8,354 bases of DNA from contig JAOAAI010000028.1 in the NCBI GenBank assembly GCA_026418955.1, positions 1-8,354 on the forward strand. Direction: 5' to 3'. Positions 1-5,880 of this stretch are shown piece after piece (positions within the stretch are counted from its first letter, which is position 1; each line of letters begins with the position of its first letter). Below the pieces are notes generated by a model. That model did no database searches. It was given only the letters and a program-made list of their open reading frames with translations, and had not been told where the DNA came from. Position numbers and translations under genes: made by a program. The stretch comes from Candidatus Goldiibacteriota bacterium. Lineage in GTDB: Bacteria; Oederibacteriota; PGYV01; DSYL01.

Positions 1-1
1 A

Positions 2-244
2 TCCTATCCTGTGGAAAATGTAATAGACCCCACAGGTGCAGGTGATTCATTTGCAGGTGCTTTTATTGGTTTTCTTGCAAAAGAAAAAAATATAGATGAA
101 AGAAATTTAAAAAAAGCAATTGTTTATGGTAATGTAGTTGCATCATATACAGTTGAAGGATTTGGTATAGATAGATTATATAATATAAATATGAATGATA
201 TAAATAATAGAATAAATTCTATAAAAAGATGTGTAGAATTTTAA
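2..244 (+). CDS. PfkB-family carbohydrate/nucleoside kinase, C-terminal part (cut by left edge)
   Basis: This is the 3' end of an ATP-dependent sugar or nucleoside kinase of the ribokinase/PfkB superfamily, a cytoplasmic enzyme that phosphorylates a hydroxymethyl group. The visible 80 codons hold the second PfkB signature, DPTGAGDSFAG, starting at base 26. The GAGD part forms the anion hole, and its Asp (codon 44-46) is the expected catalytic base. After it come the usual C-terminal helices, with a conserved-looking GNVVASYTVEGFG stretch. The frame is open to the left edge, so the GTG at base 11 is an internal Val codon and not a start. Family members are normally about 300 residues, so roughly three quarters of the gene lies outside. 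Substrate cannot be assigned because the sugar-binding N-terminal lobe is missing. It ends 49 bases before the next gene and may belong to the same operon. Confidence 0.9.
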   Translation, partial: SYPVENVIDPTGAGDSFAGAFIGFLAKEKNIDERNLKKAIVYGNVVASYTVEGFGIDRLYNINMNDINNRINSIKRCVEF

Positions 245-278
245 ATTAATAAAATTCTTTTATATTTTAAAAAATAAT

Positions 279-284
279 AAGGAG
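279..284 (+). promoter_or_regulatory. Shine-Dalgarno site of the AlaC-type gene
   Basis: AAGGAG lies nine bases before the ATG at 294. It is the only good ribosome binding site in the 49-base gap after the kinase and it supports this start. I see no convincing -35/-10 pair in the gap, so the gene may be read from upstream. Confidence 0.7.
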
Positions 285-293
285 ATTTAAGAA

Positions 294-1475
294 ATGTTTG
301 AAAATGTTGAAAGTAATAGATTGAAAAACATAGCTCCATATGTTTTAGGAGTTGTAAAAAAAGAACTAATTACTTTAAGAAAACAAGGGAAAGATGTTAT
401 AGATTTTGGTATGGGAAATCCCGATGGCGCAACTCCACAACACATAGTTGATAAATTAATAGAAGCAGTAAAAAATCCAAAAAATCATAGATATTCTGCT
501 TCACGTGGTATATATAAGTTAAATCTTGCAATAACTGATTGGTATAAAAGGCGTTTTGGAGTGGAACTTGATCCTGAGAAAGAAGCAATAACAACCATAG
601 GGGCAAAGGAAGGTATATCGCATCTAATGTATGCTATAATAAATAGTGGTGATTCTGTTATTGTACCTACACCATGTTATCCTATACATGCTATATCTGT
701 AACTCTTGCTGGCGGAAATGTAATTTCTGTTCCTGTTATAAAGGGGCGGGATTTTTTTGAGGATATGGTAAAAACAGTTCAAAATGTTTGGCCAAAACCT
801 AAGATTCTTTTTTTAAATTATCCACATAATCCAACAACAGAGGTTGTTGATTTGAAATTTTTTGAGAAGATTGTTGATTTTGCGAAAAAAAATGAAATGA
901 TAGTATTGCATGATAATGCATATGCAGAGATATATTTTGATGATTATTTACCTCCTTCTTTTTTACAGGTACCTGGGGCAAAGGATATTGGCGCTGAGTT
1001 TTATACATTATCAAAAACATTCAATATGCCTGGTTGGCGTGTTGGATTTATGGTTGGCAATAGAGCACTTGTTCATGCTCTTGAAAGAATAAAAAGTTAT
1101 CTTGATTATGGAATATTTCAGCCAATACAGATAGCTGCTATTCATGCTTTGAATTCGCGAGATGATTGTGTTAAAGATATAAGAGAAACATACAAATCAA
1201 GACGTGACGTTTTAGTTGAAGGTCTTCAAAAACTTGGCTGGGAAGTTGAAAAACCTAAAGCTACTATGTTTGTCTGGGCAAAAATACCTGAGAAATTTAA
1301 AAATATGAATTCTGTGGATTTTTCAATGAAAATGATACATGAAGCTGAAGTTGCAGTCTCACCTGGTTCAGGATTTGGAGAAGGTGGAGAAGGTTATGTA
1401 AGATTTGCCTTGATTGAAAATGAACAGAGGATAAAGCAAGCTTTAAGAAATATTAAAAAGTTAATGAATTCATAA
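294..1475 (+). CDS. alaC: AlaC-type alanine/glutamate-pyruvate aminotransferase (PLP, fold type I)
   Basis: A cytoplasmic PLP enzyme that probably interconverts alanine and 2-oxoglutarate with pyruvate and glutamate. At 393 residues it has the normal class I/II aminotransferase length. From memory it follows E. coli AlaC (YfdZ) closely along its length: an IDFGMGNPDGATP segment near residues 36-48, the YSASRGI segment, NYPHNPT with the PLP-ring Asn179, HDNAYAE with Asp207 that pairs with the pyridine nitrogen, TLSKTFNMPGWR with the Schiff-base Lys241, and VRFALIEN with Arg370 that binds the substrate carboxylate. All key residues are present. The NPT is followed by Thr rather than Gly, as in AlaC and unlike typical aspartate aminotransferases. 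LL-diaminopimelate aminotransferases are relatives and remain a less likely alternative. The next aminotransferase begins 10 bases downstream, so the two are almost certainly co-transcribed. Confidence 0.88.
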   Translation: MFENVESNRLKNIAPYVLGVVKKELITLRKQGKDVIDFGMGNPDGATPQHIVDKLIEAVKNPKNHRYSASRGIYKLNLAITDWYKRRFGVELDPEKEAITTIGAKEGISHLMYAIINSGDSVIVPTPCYPIHAISVTLAGGNVISVPVIKGRDFFEDMVKTVQNVWPKPKILFLNYPHNPTTEVVDLKFFEKIVDFAKKNEMIVLHDNAYAEIYFDDYLPPSFLQVPGAKDIGAEFYTLSKTFNMPGWRVGFMVGNRALVHALERIKSYLDYGIFQPIQIAAIHALNSRDDCVKDIRETYKSRRDVLVEGLQKLGWEVEKPKATMFVWAKIPEKFKNMNSVDFSMKMIHEAEVAVSPGSGFGEGGEGYVRFALIENEQRIKQALRNIKKLMNS

Positions 1476-1480
1476 GGAGG
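1474..1480 (+). promoter_or_regulatory. Shine-Dalgarno overlapping the stop codon of alaC
   Basis: AAGGAGG shares its first two bases with the TAA stop of the upstream gene and lies five bases before the ATG at 1486. It is the strongest ribosome binding site in the left half. A ribosome terminating on alaC would sit on this site, which favours coupled translation of the two aminotransferases. Confidence 0.75.
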
Positions 1481-1485
1481 TTTTA

Positions 1486-2670
1486 ATGATTTCTGAAAGA
1501 TTGAAAAAAGTAGCACCGTCCATAACACTTGCAATTGATGCAAAGGCAAAACAAATGAAAAAGGATGGTATAGATATTATTGGTTTTGGGGCAGGTGAAC
1601 CAGATTTTAATACGCCGGAAAACATAAAAGAAGCTGGTATTAAAGCAATAAAAGATAATCAAACAAGATATACTCCTGCATCAGGCATGATTGAATTAAA
1701 AACAGCTGTTGTAGAAAAATTTAAAAAGGACAATAATTTGGATTATAAACCATCAGATATAATTATATCATGTGGCGCAAAACATTCACTTTTTAATATT
1801 TTTATGGCTGTATTGAATCCAGGAGATGAAGTTATTATTTTTTCTCCATATTGGGTTTCTTATGAAGAACAAGTAAAAATAGCAGATGGTATCCCTGTTT
1901 TTGTAGAACTGGATGAATCAAGAAATTTTGAAATTGATTTTGATTTACTGAATAAAAAAATAACAAAAAAAACAAAGGCAATGATAATAAATTCTCCATC
2001 AAATCCAACAGGTACTATTTTTTCTCAACAAACATTACAGAAACTTGCTGAAATAGCGTTGAAAAATAATATACTTATTATTTCCGATGAAATTTATGAA
2101 AAATTAATTTACAATGGTAAAAAACATGTCTCAATTGCATCTCTTTCTAAAGAAGTAAAAGCAAAAACAGTAGTTGTAAATGGTGTTTCAAAAACATATG
2201 CAATGACAGGATGGCGTATTGGTTATATTGCAGCGGAAGATAAAGAGATTATTTCAGCAATAGATAATTTACAATCCCATTCAACTTCCAATCCAACAAC
2301 ACCAGCACAGATAGCTGCTATAGAGGCATTGAAAACTCCTGAATCAATTATTCAGGCAATGGTTGATGAATTTGATAAAAGAAGAAAACATATTTTGAAA
2401 AGAGTCAGAGATATTAATGGTTTGACAGCAGTTGAGCCAGAAGGTGCTTTTTACATATTTCCAAATTTTAGTTCTTTTATAGGCAAAACAATAAAAGGTA
2501 AAACTATAAATGGTTCTCTCGACCTTGCCGAGGTGCTTTTAAACGAAGCTAAAGTTGCAGTAGTTCCTGGGATTGCTTTTGGTACTGATAAACATTTTAG
2601 ATTATCTTATGCAACATCAATGGCAAATATTGATAAAGGATTGGATAGAATAGCTGAAATTTTAAAATAA
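1486..2670 (+). CDS. aspC: Class Ib aspartate aminotransferase (possibly also prephenate aminotransferase)
   Basis: A cytoplasmic PLP enzyme that moves the amino group between aspartate/oxaloacetate and glutamate/2-oxoglutarate. At 394 residues it is the normal length for the Ib subgroup (Thermus/Bacillus type). Visible landmarks: GAGEPDFNTP near residue 35, YTPASGM, NSPSNPTG with PLP Asn173, ISDEIYEKLIY with Asp201, NGVSKTYAMTGWRIGY with the Schiff-base Lys236, and RLSYATS with the carboxylate-binding Arg372. Some Ib enzymes also transaminate prephenate to arogenate for tyrosine/phenylalanine synthesis; sequence reading alone does not decide this. Symbols aspC, aspB and aatA are all used for this group. 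The gene sits between alaC (10-base gap) and a DUF2225 gene (3-base gap). It is not a recent duplicate of alaC: the two share the fold and catalytic residues but little else. Confidence 0.9.
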   Translation: MISERLKKVAPSITLAIDAKAKQMKKDGIDIIGFGAGEPDFNTPENIKEAGIKAIKDNQTRYTPASGMIELKTAVVEKFKKDNNLDYKPSDIIISCGAKHSLFNIFMAVLNPGDEVIIFSPYWVSYEEQVKIADGIPVFVELDESRNFEIDFDLLNKKITKKTKAMIINSPSNPTGTIFSQQTLQKLAEIALKNNILIISDEIYEKLIYNGKKHVSIASLSKEVKAKTVVVNGVSKTYAMTGWRIGYIAAEDKEIISAIDNLQSHSTSNPTTPAQIAAIEALKTPESIIQAMVDEFDKRRKHILKRVRDINGLTAVEPEGAFYIFPNFSSFIGKTIKGKTINGSLDLAEVLLNEAKVAVVPGIAFGTDKHFRLSYATSMANIDKGLDRIAEILK

Positions 2671-2673
2671 ATT

Positions 2674-3414
2674 ATGATAAAAATAAAAAAAGAAAAAGAA
2701 CAACCATATGAAGAAAAGGATCCAATCTGGTTTAAAGAAGTGACCTGCAAGGTCTGTGGAGCAAAACATAAAACACCTCGTGTTAAACCATCATTTATAA
2801 AGGTTAAATCAGTTGACTCTGATTTTCATAAGACCTATGAATTTGTAAATCCCATATTATATGCTATTACTACTTGTAATGAATGTAATTATTCAGCCAG
2901 AAACGAAGATTATGATAAAGTGACTCTTGAATATCATAAAGAAATCATAGATCTAGGCCTATCAATTAAAAATGCTAAAAAAAATGTTATATTTAAAAAT
3001 GACAGAAATCCGTCATTAGATGAAGTTGTAAATAAACATCTCCTAGCAATATTTTTTTACAAAAATTTTAAACCAGAGAATCCAAATATAATTTCTGGAC
3101 TTTATATGCATCTCGTGTGGCTTTATCGTGACGCTGGAATTGTAGAAAAAGAAAAAGAATATATGAAATATGCCATAGAATATTATATAAAAACATATGA
3201 AAGAGGAACACAGATTCCTGAAAAAATAGGTATACCAGGTATAATGTATCTTATTGGAGAATTAAACAGGCGACTCGGAAATTATACTGATGCGGTATAC
3301 TGGTTTTCAAAAGTTATAAAAAGTGATATGATAGATAATTATCCGAATATAAAAAATTTAACCCATGAAGCATGGGAAAAGATAAATGAAGAGAAGAAAA
3401 AAATGAAGGAATAA
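2674..3414 (+). CDS. DUF2225 family protein: zinc-ribbon-like N-terminus plus TPR-like helical C-terminus
   Basis: A 246-residue soluble protein of unknown function that matches the DUF2225 pattern. Two CxxC pairs, Cys25/Cys28 (TCKVCG) and Cys68/Cys71 (TCNECNY), are likely to hold a metal such as zinc. Between them is the family's DSDFHKTYEFVNPILY segment (residues 48-63). The rest is helical, with a recognisable TPR-like unit around 192-217 (LGNYTDAVYWFSKVI) and a charged Lys/Glu tail. No signal peptide or membrane segment is visible. The ATG lies 3 bases after the aspartate aminotransferase stop and has no Shine-Dalgarno, only AT-rich sequence. No other Met occurs for over 100 codons, so this start is the only sensible one, and translation probably depends on reinitiation from the upstream gene. 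A scaffold or protein-interaction role is a guess. Confidence 0.8.
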   Translation: MIKIKKEKEQPYEEKDPIWFKEVTCKVCGAKHKTPRVKPSFIKVKSVDSDFHKTYEFVNPILYAITTCNECNYSARNEDYDKVTLEYHKEIIDLGLSIKNAKKNVIFKNDRNPSLDEVVNKHLLAIFFYKNFKPENPNIISGLYMHLVWLYRDAGIVEKEKEYMKYAIEYYIKTYERGTQIPEKIGIPGIMYLIGELNRRLGNYTDAVYWFSKVIKSDMIDNYPNIKNLTHEAWEKINEEKKKMKE

Positions 3415-3438
3415 AAAATACTTATTAAATTATACAGC

Positions 3439-3444
3439 AGGAGG
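3439..3444 (+). promoter_or_regulatory. Shine-Dalgarno of the GT4 glycosyltransferase gene
   Basis: A perfect AGGAGG lies five bases before the ATG at 3450 and fixes the start. The 35-base gap from 3415 holds no recognisable terminator or promoter. Confidence 0.8.
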
Positions 3445-3449
3445 CAAAA

Positions 3450-4661
3450 ATGAAAATATTGATGGCTGCCGATACCTATAGACCCAGAGTGAATGGTGTA
3501 GTAACTTCTATTGATACATTTTCATATGAATATAGAAAATTAGGACATGAAGTTACAATTGTGGCTCCGGAATATCCTGCAAACCAAAAAGATTTTAAGG
3601 ATGATCTGGATAAGGAAAATGAAAAATTTGTTATAAGGCTTCCTTCCAGATATGTTTTTTTTGATCCAGAAGACAGATGGGCAAGAACACATACAGGTGA
3701 AGCAAGAAAAATAATAAAAGAAAAAATATTAACTCAGAAATTTGATATTATACATTCTCATGTTCCGGGCCCTCTTGGCAATGCTGCTATTTCCTGGGCA
3801 AAATCAATGAACTGTCCTGTTATAAATACTTATCATACACTTTTTGAACAGTATGTTCATTATATTAAAATAATTCCTAGAAAAATCGGTTCATGGCTTG
3901 CCAGGATAATAAGCAGAGATTTTTGTAACAAACATGATCTAATAATCTGCCCTTCTACACAGATGAAACAGACATTAATCTCCTATGGTGTTAGAAAAGA
4001 TTTACCAATAGAAGTCAATCCAACAGGTATTAAGATAGAAAAGTTTGCAAATTGTGATGGTGATGCTTTTAGACAAAAATATGGGATATCAAAAGATACT
4101 ATTTTATTACTTTTCATGGGTCGTATTGGATTTGAAAAAAATATACCCTTTTTATTTAAAATGCTAAAACGTGTTTTAAAAGAAAAACCAAATACTAAAT
4201 TAATAGTTGCTGGCAAGGGTCCTGCTGAATCAGCGGTACAGCAGGCAGCAAAAGATGAAGGTGTATTTGAAAATGTTATTTTTATGGGATATTTAGAATC
4301 GCAAGATTGGGCTAACTGTTATGCTGCTGCGGATTTATTTACCTTTGCATCTGTTACAGAAACGCAGGGATTGGTTGTCACTGAAGCAATGGCTGCAAGA
4401 ACTCCTGTTGTTGCAATTGCTGAGATGGGCGTTGCAGAAGTTATGGCAGCTGGTAAGGGCGGCATTGCAACAAGATATGATTTAGATGAATTTACTGATG
4501 CTGTTTTAAAAATGCTAAATGATAAAGAACTTTATCAGAAGAAAAAAGCAGAAACATATGATTATGCTAAAGAATGGTCATCAACTGCAATGGCCATAAG
4601 ACAGTTAAAAATATATGAAAAGGCAATTGAAATACACAAAACCAAAAAGATTAAAGGATAA
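3450..4661 (+). CDS. GT4 glycosyltransferase, probably acting on diacylglycerol or another lipid acceptor
   Basis: A 403-residue retaining glycosyltransferase with the GT-B fold that uses a nucleotide sugar, probably at the inner face of the membrane. The N-terminal acceptor domain (about 1-190) opens with MKILMAADTYRPRVNGVVTSI, the glycine-containing loop typical of GT4. It also holds HSHVPGPLG and the NTYHTLFEQYVHY segment seen in monoglucosyl/galactosyl-diacylglycerol synthases. The C-terminal donor domain has MGRIGFEKN with Arg225 and Lys230 (phosphate contacts) and the E-x7-E motif Glu304/Glu312 in ETQGLVVTEAMA. All expected catalytic elements are present and the length is normal. The lipid-acceptor assignment rests on the N-terminal motifs as I remember them; other GT4 acceptors such as mannosyl-lipids remain possible. 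A good ribosome binding site precedes it, and a small lipoprotein gene follows after 23 bases. Confidence 0.85.
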   Translation: MKILMAADTYRPRVNGVVTSIDTFSYEYRKLGHEVTIVAPEYPANQKDFKDDLDKENEKFVIRLPSRYVFFDPEDRWARTHTGEARKIIKEKILTQKFDIIHSHVPGPLGNAAISWAKSMNCPVINTYHTLFEQYVHYIKIIPRKIGSWLARIISRDFCNKHDLIICPSTQMKQTLISYGVRKDLPIEVNPTGIKIEKFANCDGDAFRQKYGISKDTILLLFMGRIGFEKNIPFLFKMLKRVLKEKPNTKLIVAGKGPAESAVQQAAKDEGVFENVIFMGYLESQDWANCYAAADLFTFASVTETQGLVVTEAMAARTPVVAIAEMGVAEVMAAGKGGIATRYDLDEFTDAVLKMLNDKELYQKKKAETYDYAKEWSSTAMAIRQLKIYEKAIEIHKTKKIKG

Positions 4662-4684
4662 AATTTAATCAAGAGGATTATATT

Positions 4685-5062
4685 ATGATTAAAAGAATAA
4701 TTATTTTCTTAATTTTAATTTGTATTTTTATTTATAGTTGTAAAAATAACAAAAAATATAAGGTGACTTTGATTAAAATTATGTCTTCATCATGTGAAGA
4801 ATGTGTTACAAAATATAAACCAATGATTGAAGAAATAAAAAAAGAATTTTCAAAAGAACCGGTTAAATTTATTATATATGATACAAGCACTGATGAGGGG
4901 GTGAAAATCGCAAATCAGTATGGTATAACAAAATTACCAACATTTATTTTTTTAGATGAAAATGGGGTAGAATATTTCAGAATGAAAGATATAATAATAA
5001 AAGAAGCAATATCAGCCATAATTTCAACAAAATTAAAAGAATATAAGGATGGTAAAAAATGA
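4685..5062 (+). CDS. Thioredoxin-fold lipoprotein with CEEC active site
   Basis: A 125-residue protein that begins MIKR followed by a hydrophobic stretch and IYSC, a plausible lipobox with Cys19 as the lipidated residue. Tyr at -2 is unusual, but Ile at -3 and Ser at -1 fit. The mature part is thioredoxin-like: a strand (VTLIKIMS), the redox pair Cys37/Cys40 in SSCEECVTKY, a helix, a second strand (VKFIIYD), and a cis-Pro loop GITKLPTF (Pro85) followed by IFLDENG. It should be anchored outside the cytoplasmic membrane and act as a thiol-disulfide exchanger or reductant, though the CEEC dipeptide does not tell direction or partner. No CcdA/DsbD partner is in the window. AGAGGA (4672-4677) lies seven bases before the ATG. 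Its TGA overlaps the ATG of the next small gene. Confidence 0.82.
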   Translation: MIKRIIIFLILICIFIYSCKNNKKYKVTLIKIMSSSCEECVTKYKPMIEEIKKEFSKEPVKFIIYDTSTDEGVKIANQYGITKLPTFIFLDENGVEYFRMKDIIIKEAISAIISTKLKEYKDGKK

Positions 5063-5226
5063 GCAGAATTATAGTTAGAAATATCAATCCAAAACCACAG
5101 AAGAGAATAAAAAACATGGGTTTCACATCTTTAAAATTCAAAAGGAAAAGTGCTTTTAATATTTCAGGCAAAGGAACTGTACCAAAAGGATATGCAAAAG
5201 GCAGTAGAATAAACAGAGATAAATAA
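5059..5226 (+). CDS. Small, highly basic protein of unknown function (55 aa)
   Basis: I do not recognise this protein. The reading frame starts with ATG in an ATGA overlap with the thioredoxin-like lipoprotein and ends with TAA at 5224-5226. AAGGA (5045-5049) lies nine bases upstream, which supports a real start. Of 55 residues, 16 are Lys or Arg and only one (Asp54) is acidic. There is no Cys, no hydrophobic segment long enough for a membrane helix, and no signal peptide. It begins MSRIIVRNINPKP, has a KFKRKSAF core, and ends in a Gly/Lys-rich tail (GKGTVPKGYAKGSR). This composition resembles ribosomal or other RNA/DNA-binding small proteins, but I cannot align it with L34, L36 or Thx. That the ORF is real is inferred from coupling, ribosome binding site and strong compositional bias; function is open. 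Confidence 0.65.
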   Translation: MSRIIVRNINPKPQKRIKNMGFTSLKFKRKSAFNISGKGTVPKGYAKGSRINRDK

Positions 5227-5410
5227 TGAATATTTAATTAAAAAGATAAAATATTGTTATTGTATTTAAATGCATTCAACCATTTTTAATAATTAAATTA
5301 AATATAATTTATCATTATAAATAATCTTAAAGTGGCAAATAAAAAATTTTTCTATAATTCTTGCTAGTATCATGTTTATCAATTTTATAGAAATTTAAAA
5401 GATTATATAG

Positions 5411-5416
5411 TATAAT
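5411..5416 (+). promoter_or_regulatory. Possible -10 box upstream of the trkA pair
   Basis: A consensus TATAAT starts 39 bases before the ATG at 5450, a normal leader length. No convincing -35 is seen at 16-18 bases upstream and there is no TGn extension. In DNA this AT-rich such hexamers occur by chance, so this is only a candidate. Confidence 0.3.
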
Positions 5417-5434
5417 AAAATCACTTTTAATTTT

Positions 5435-5439
5435 GGAGG
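5435..5439 (+). promoter_or_regulatory. Shine-Dalgarno serving two nested starts before trkA
   Basis: GGAGG lies five bases before an ATG at 5445 and ten before the ATG at 5450. The first ATG reads ATG-CTA-TGA, and its stop overlaps the second ATG, which opens the long TrkA frame. The better spacing belongs to the two-codon ORF, so the protein start at 5450 may be reached partly by reinitiation. Confidence 0.6.
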
Positions 5440-5449
5440 AAAATATGCT

Positions 5450-5878
5450 ATGAGAATAATAATATTAGGGTGTGGACGTTTAGGTTCAATAATTGCCAAA
5501 AGAATGGCAAAAGATGCAAAAAATCAAGTTATTGTTATTGATAAGGATAATAATGCGCTTTCAAAACTCGGCAATGATTTTCCAGGTAAAGTTATGCAGG
5601 CCGATGGGGTCAATATGGAAATTTATTCAAAAATACTATCAGAAAAGGCAGATGTTTTTCTCGCTTTAACAAATATAGATAATACCAATATTATGGCGGC
5701 AGAAATTGCTAAACAGAAGTATAAAGTTGAAAAGGTAATAGCAAGAATTGATGATCCCATACGTGCAAAAGCATTTGAAGAACTTGGGATAGAGACATTT
5801 TGTCCTACAACATTATCAGAGAAAAAAATATTAAAAATGATGACACCTACAAAAGTAGAAGAAGATAGGGGTGAATAG
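5450..5878 (+). CDS. trkA: TrkA-type potassium uptake regulator, RCK_N domain only
   Basis: A 142-residue cytoplasmic Rossmann-fold protein of the RCK/KTN family that gates a membrane K+ channel or transporter (TrkH/KtrB type) in response to nucleotides. It opens with IIILGCGRLGSIIA, where Gly7, Gly9 and Gly12 make the dinucleotide loop. The second strand ends in Asp31 (VIVIDKD), the acidic residue expected to bind the ribose of NAD(H) or the adenosine of ATP/ADP. Further landmarks are MQADG, DVFLALTNIDNTNIMAA and VIARIDDP. The chain stops after the RCK_N domain, in a charged tail, and lacks the RCK_C domain. It therefore probably works with the neighbouring TrkA protein, which starts two bases after its stop. 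The ATG at 5450 is chosen because an ATG at 5445 meets a stop after two codons. Confidence 0.88.
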   Translation: MRIIILGCGRLGSIIAKRMAKDAKNQVIVIDKDNNALSKLGNDFPGKVMQADGVNMEIYSKILSEKADVFLALTNIDNTNIMAAEIAKQKYKVEKVIARIDDPIRAKAFEELGIETFCPTTLSEKKILKMMTPTKVEEDRGE

Positions 5879-5880
5879 AA

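Larger units (their letters stand above)
5227..5444 (+). other. AT-rich intergenic stretch, likely transcription break
   Basis: About 220 bases without a plausible gene, even richer in A/T than the flanks. It contains only weak hairpins, such as ATTTAT/ATAAAT (5307-5312 with 5317-5322, 4-base loop) and AAATG/CATTT (5268-5272 with 5281-5285), and no GC-rich stem plus T-run. Two TATAAT hexamers occur (5353-5358 and 5411-5416), neither with a good TTGACA-like box at 16-18 bases. As the only long gap in the window, it most likely ends the upstream operon and carries the promoter for the trkA genes. Confidence 0.5.

Noticed and set aside
11..244. GTG at 11 as the start of a 77-residue complete gene
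   Set aside because: The frame is open to the left edge and the GTG lies just before the GAGD motif of a PfkB kinase, so it is an internal Val codon of a truncated gene.
397..1020. Minus-strand ORFs inside the AlaC-type gene (397-606, 799-1020) and a + strand ORF at 910-1092
   Set aside because: They lie wholly within a well-supported aminotransferase in other frames, have Leu/His/Gln-rich low-complexity translations and show no recognisable domain.
5060..5062. TGA recoding (Trp or Gly) in an AT-rich genome
   Set aside because: TGA ends two genes at natural family lengths with ATGA-coupled downstream starts, and Trp is written TGG throughout.
5268..5322. Rho-independent terminator after the small basic protein gene
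   Set aside because: The stems (AAATG/CATTT and ATTTAT/ATAAAT) are short, nearly pure A/T and not followed by a clean T-run.
5333..5366. Sigma-54-type promoter (TGGC ... TTGC)
   Set aside because: The two boxes are about 28 bases apart, far from the roughly 12-base GG-to-GC spacing that sigma-54 needs.
5227..5444. c-di-AMP (ydaO-type) or other riboswitch controlling trkA
   Set aside because: Such riboswitches often precede K+ transport genes, but this segment lacks the GC-containing conserved cores and has only weak A/T hairpins.
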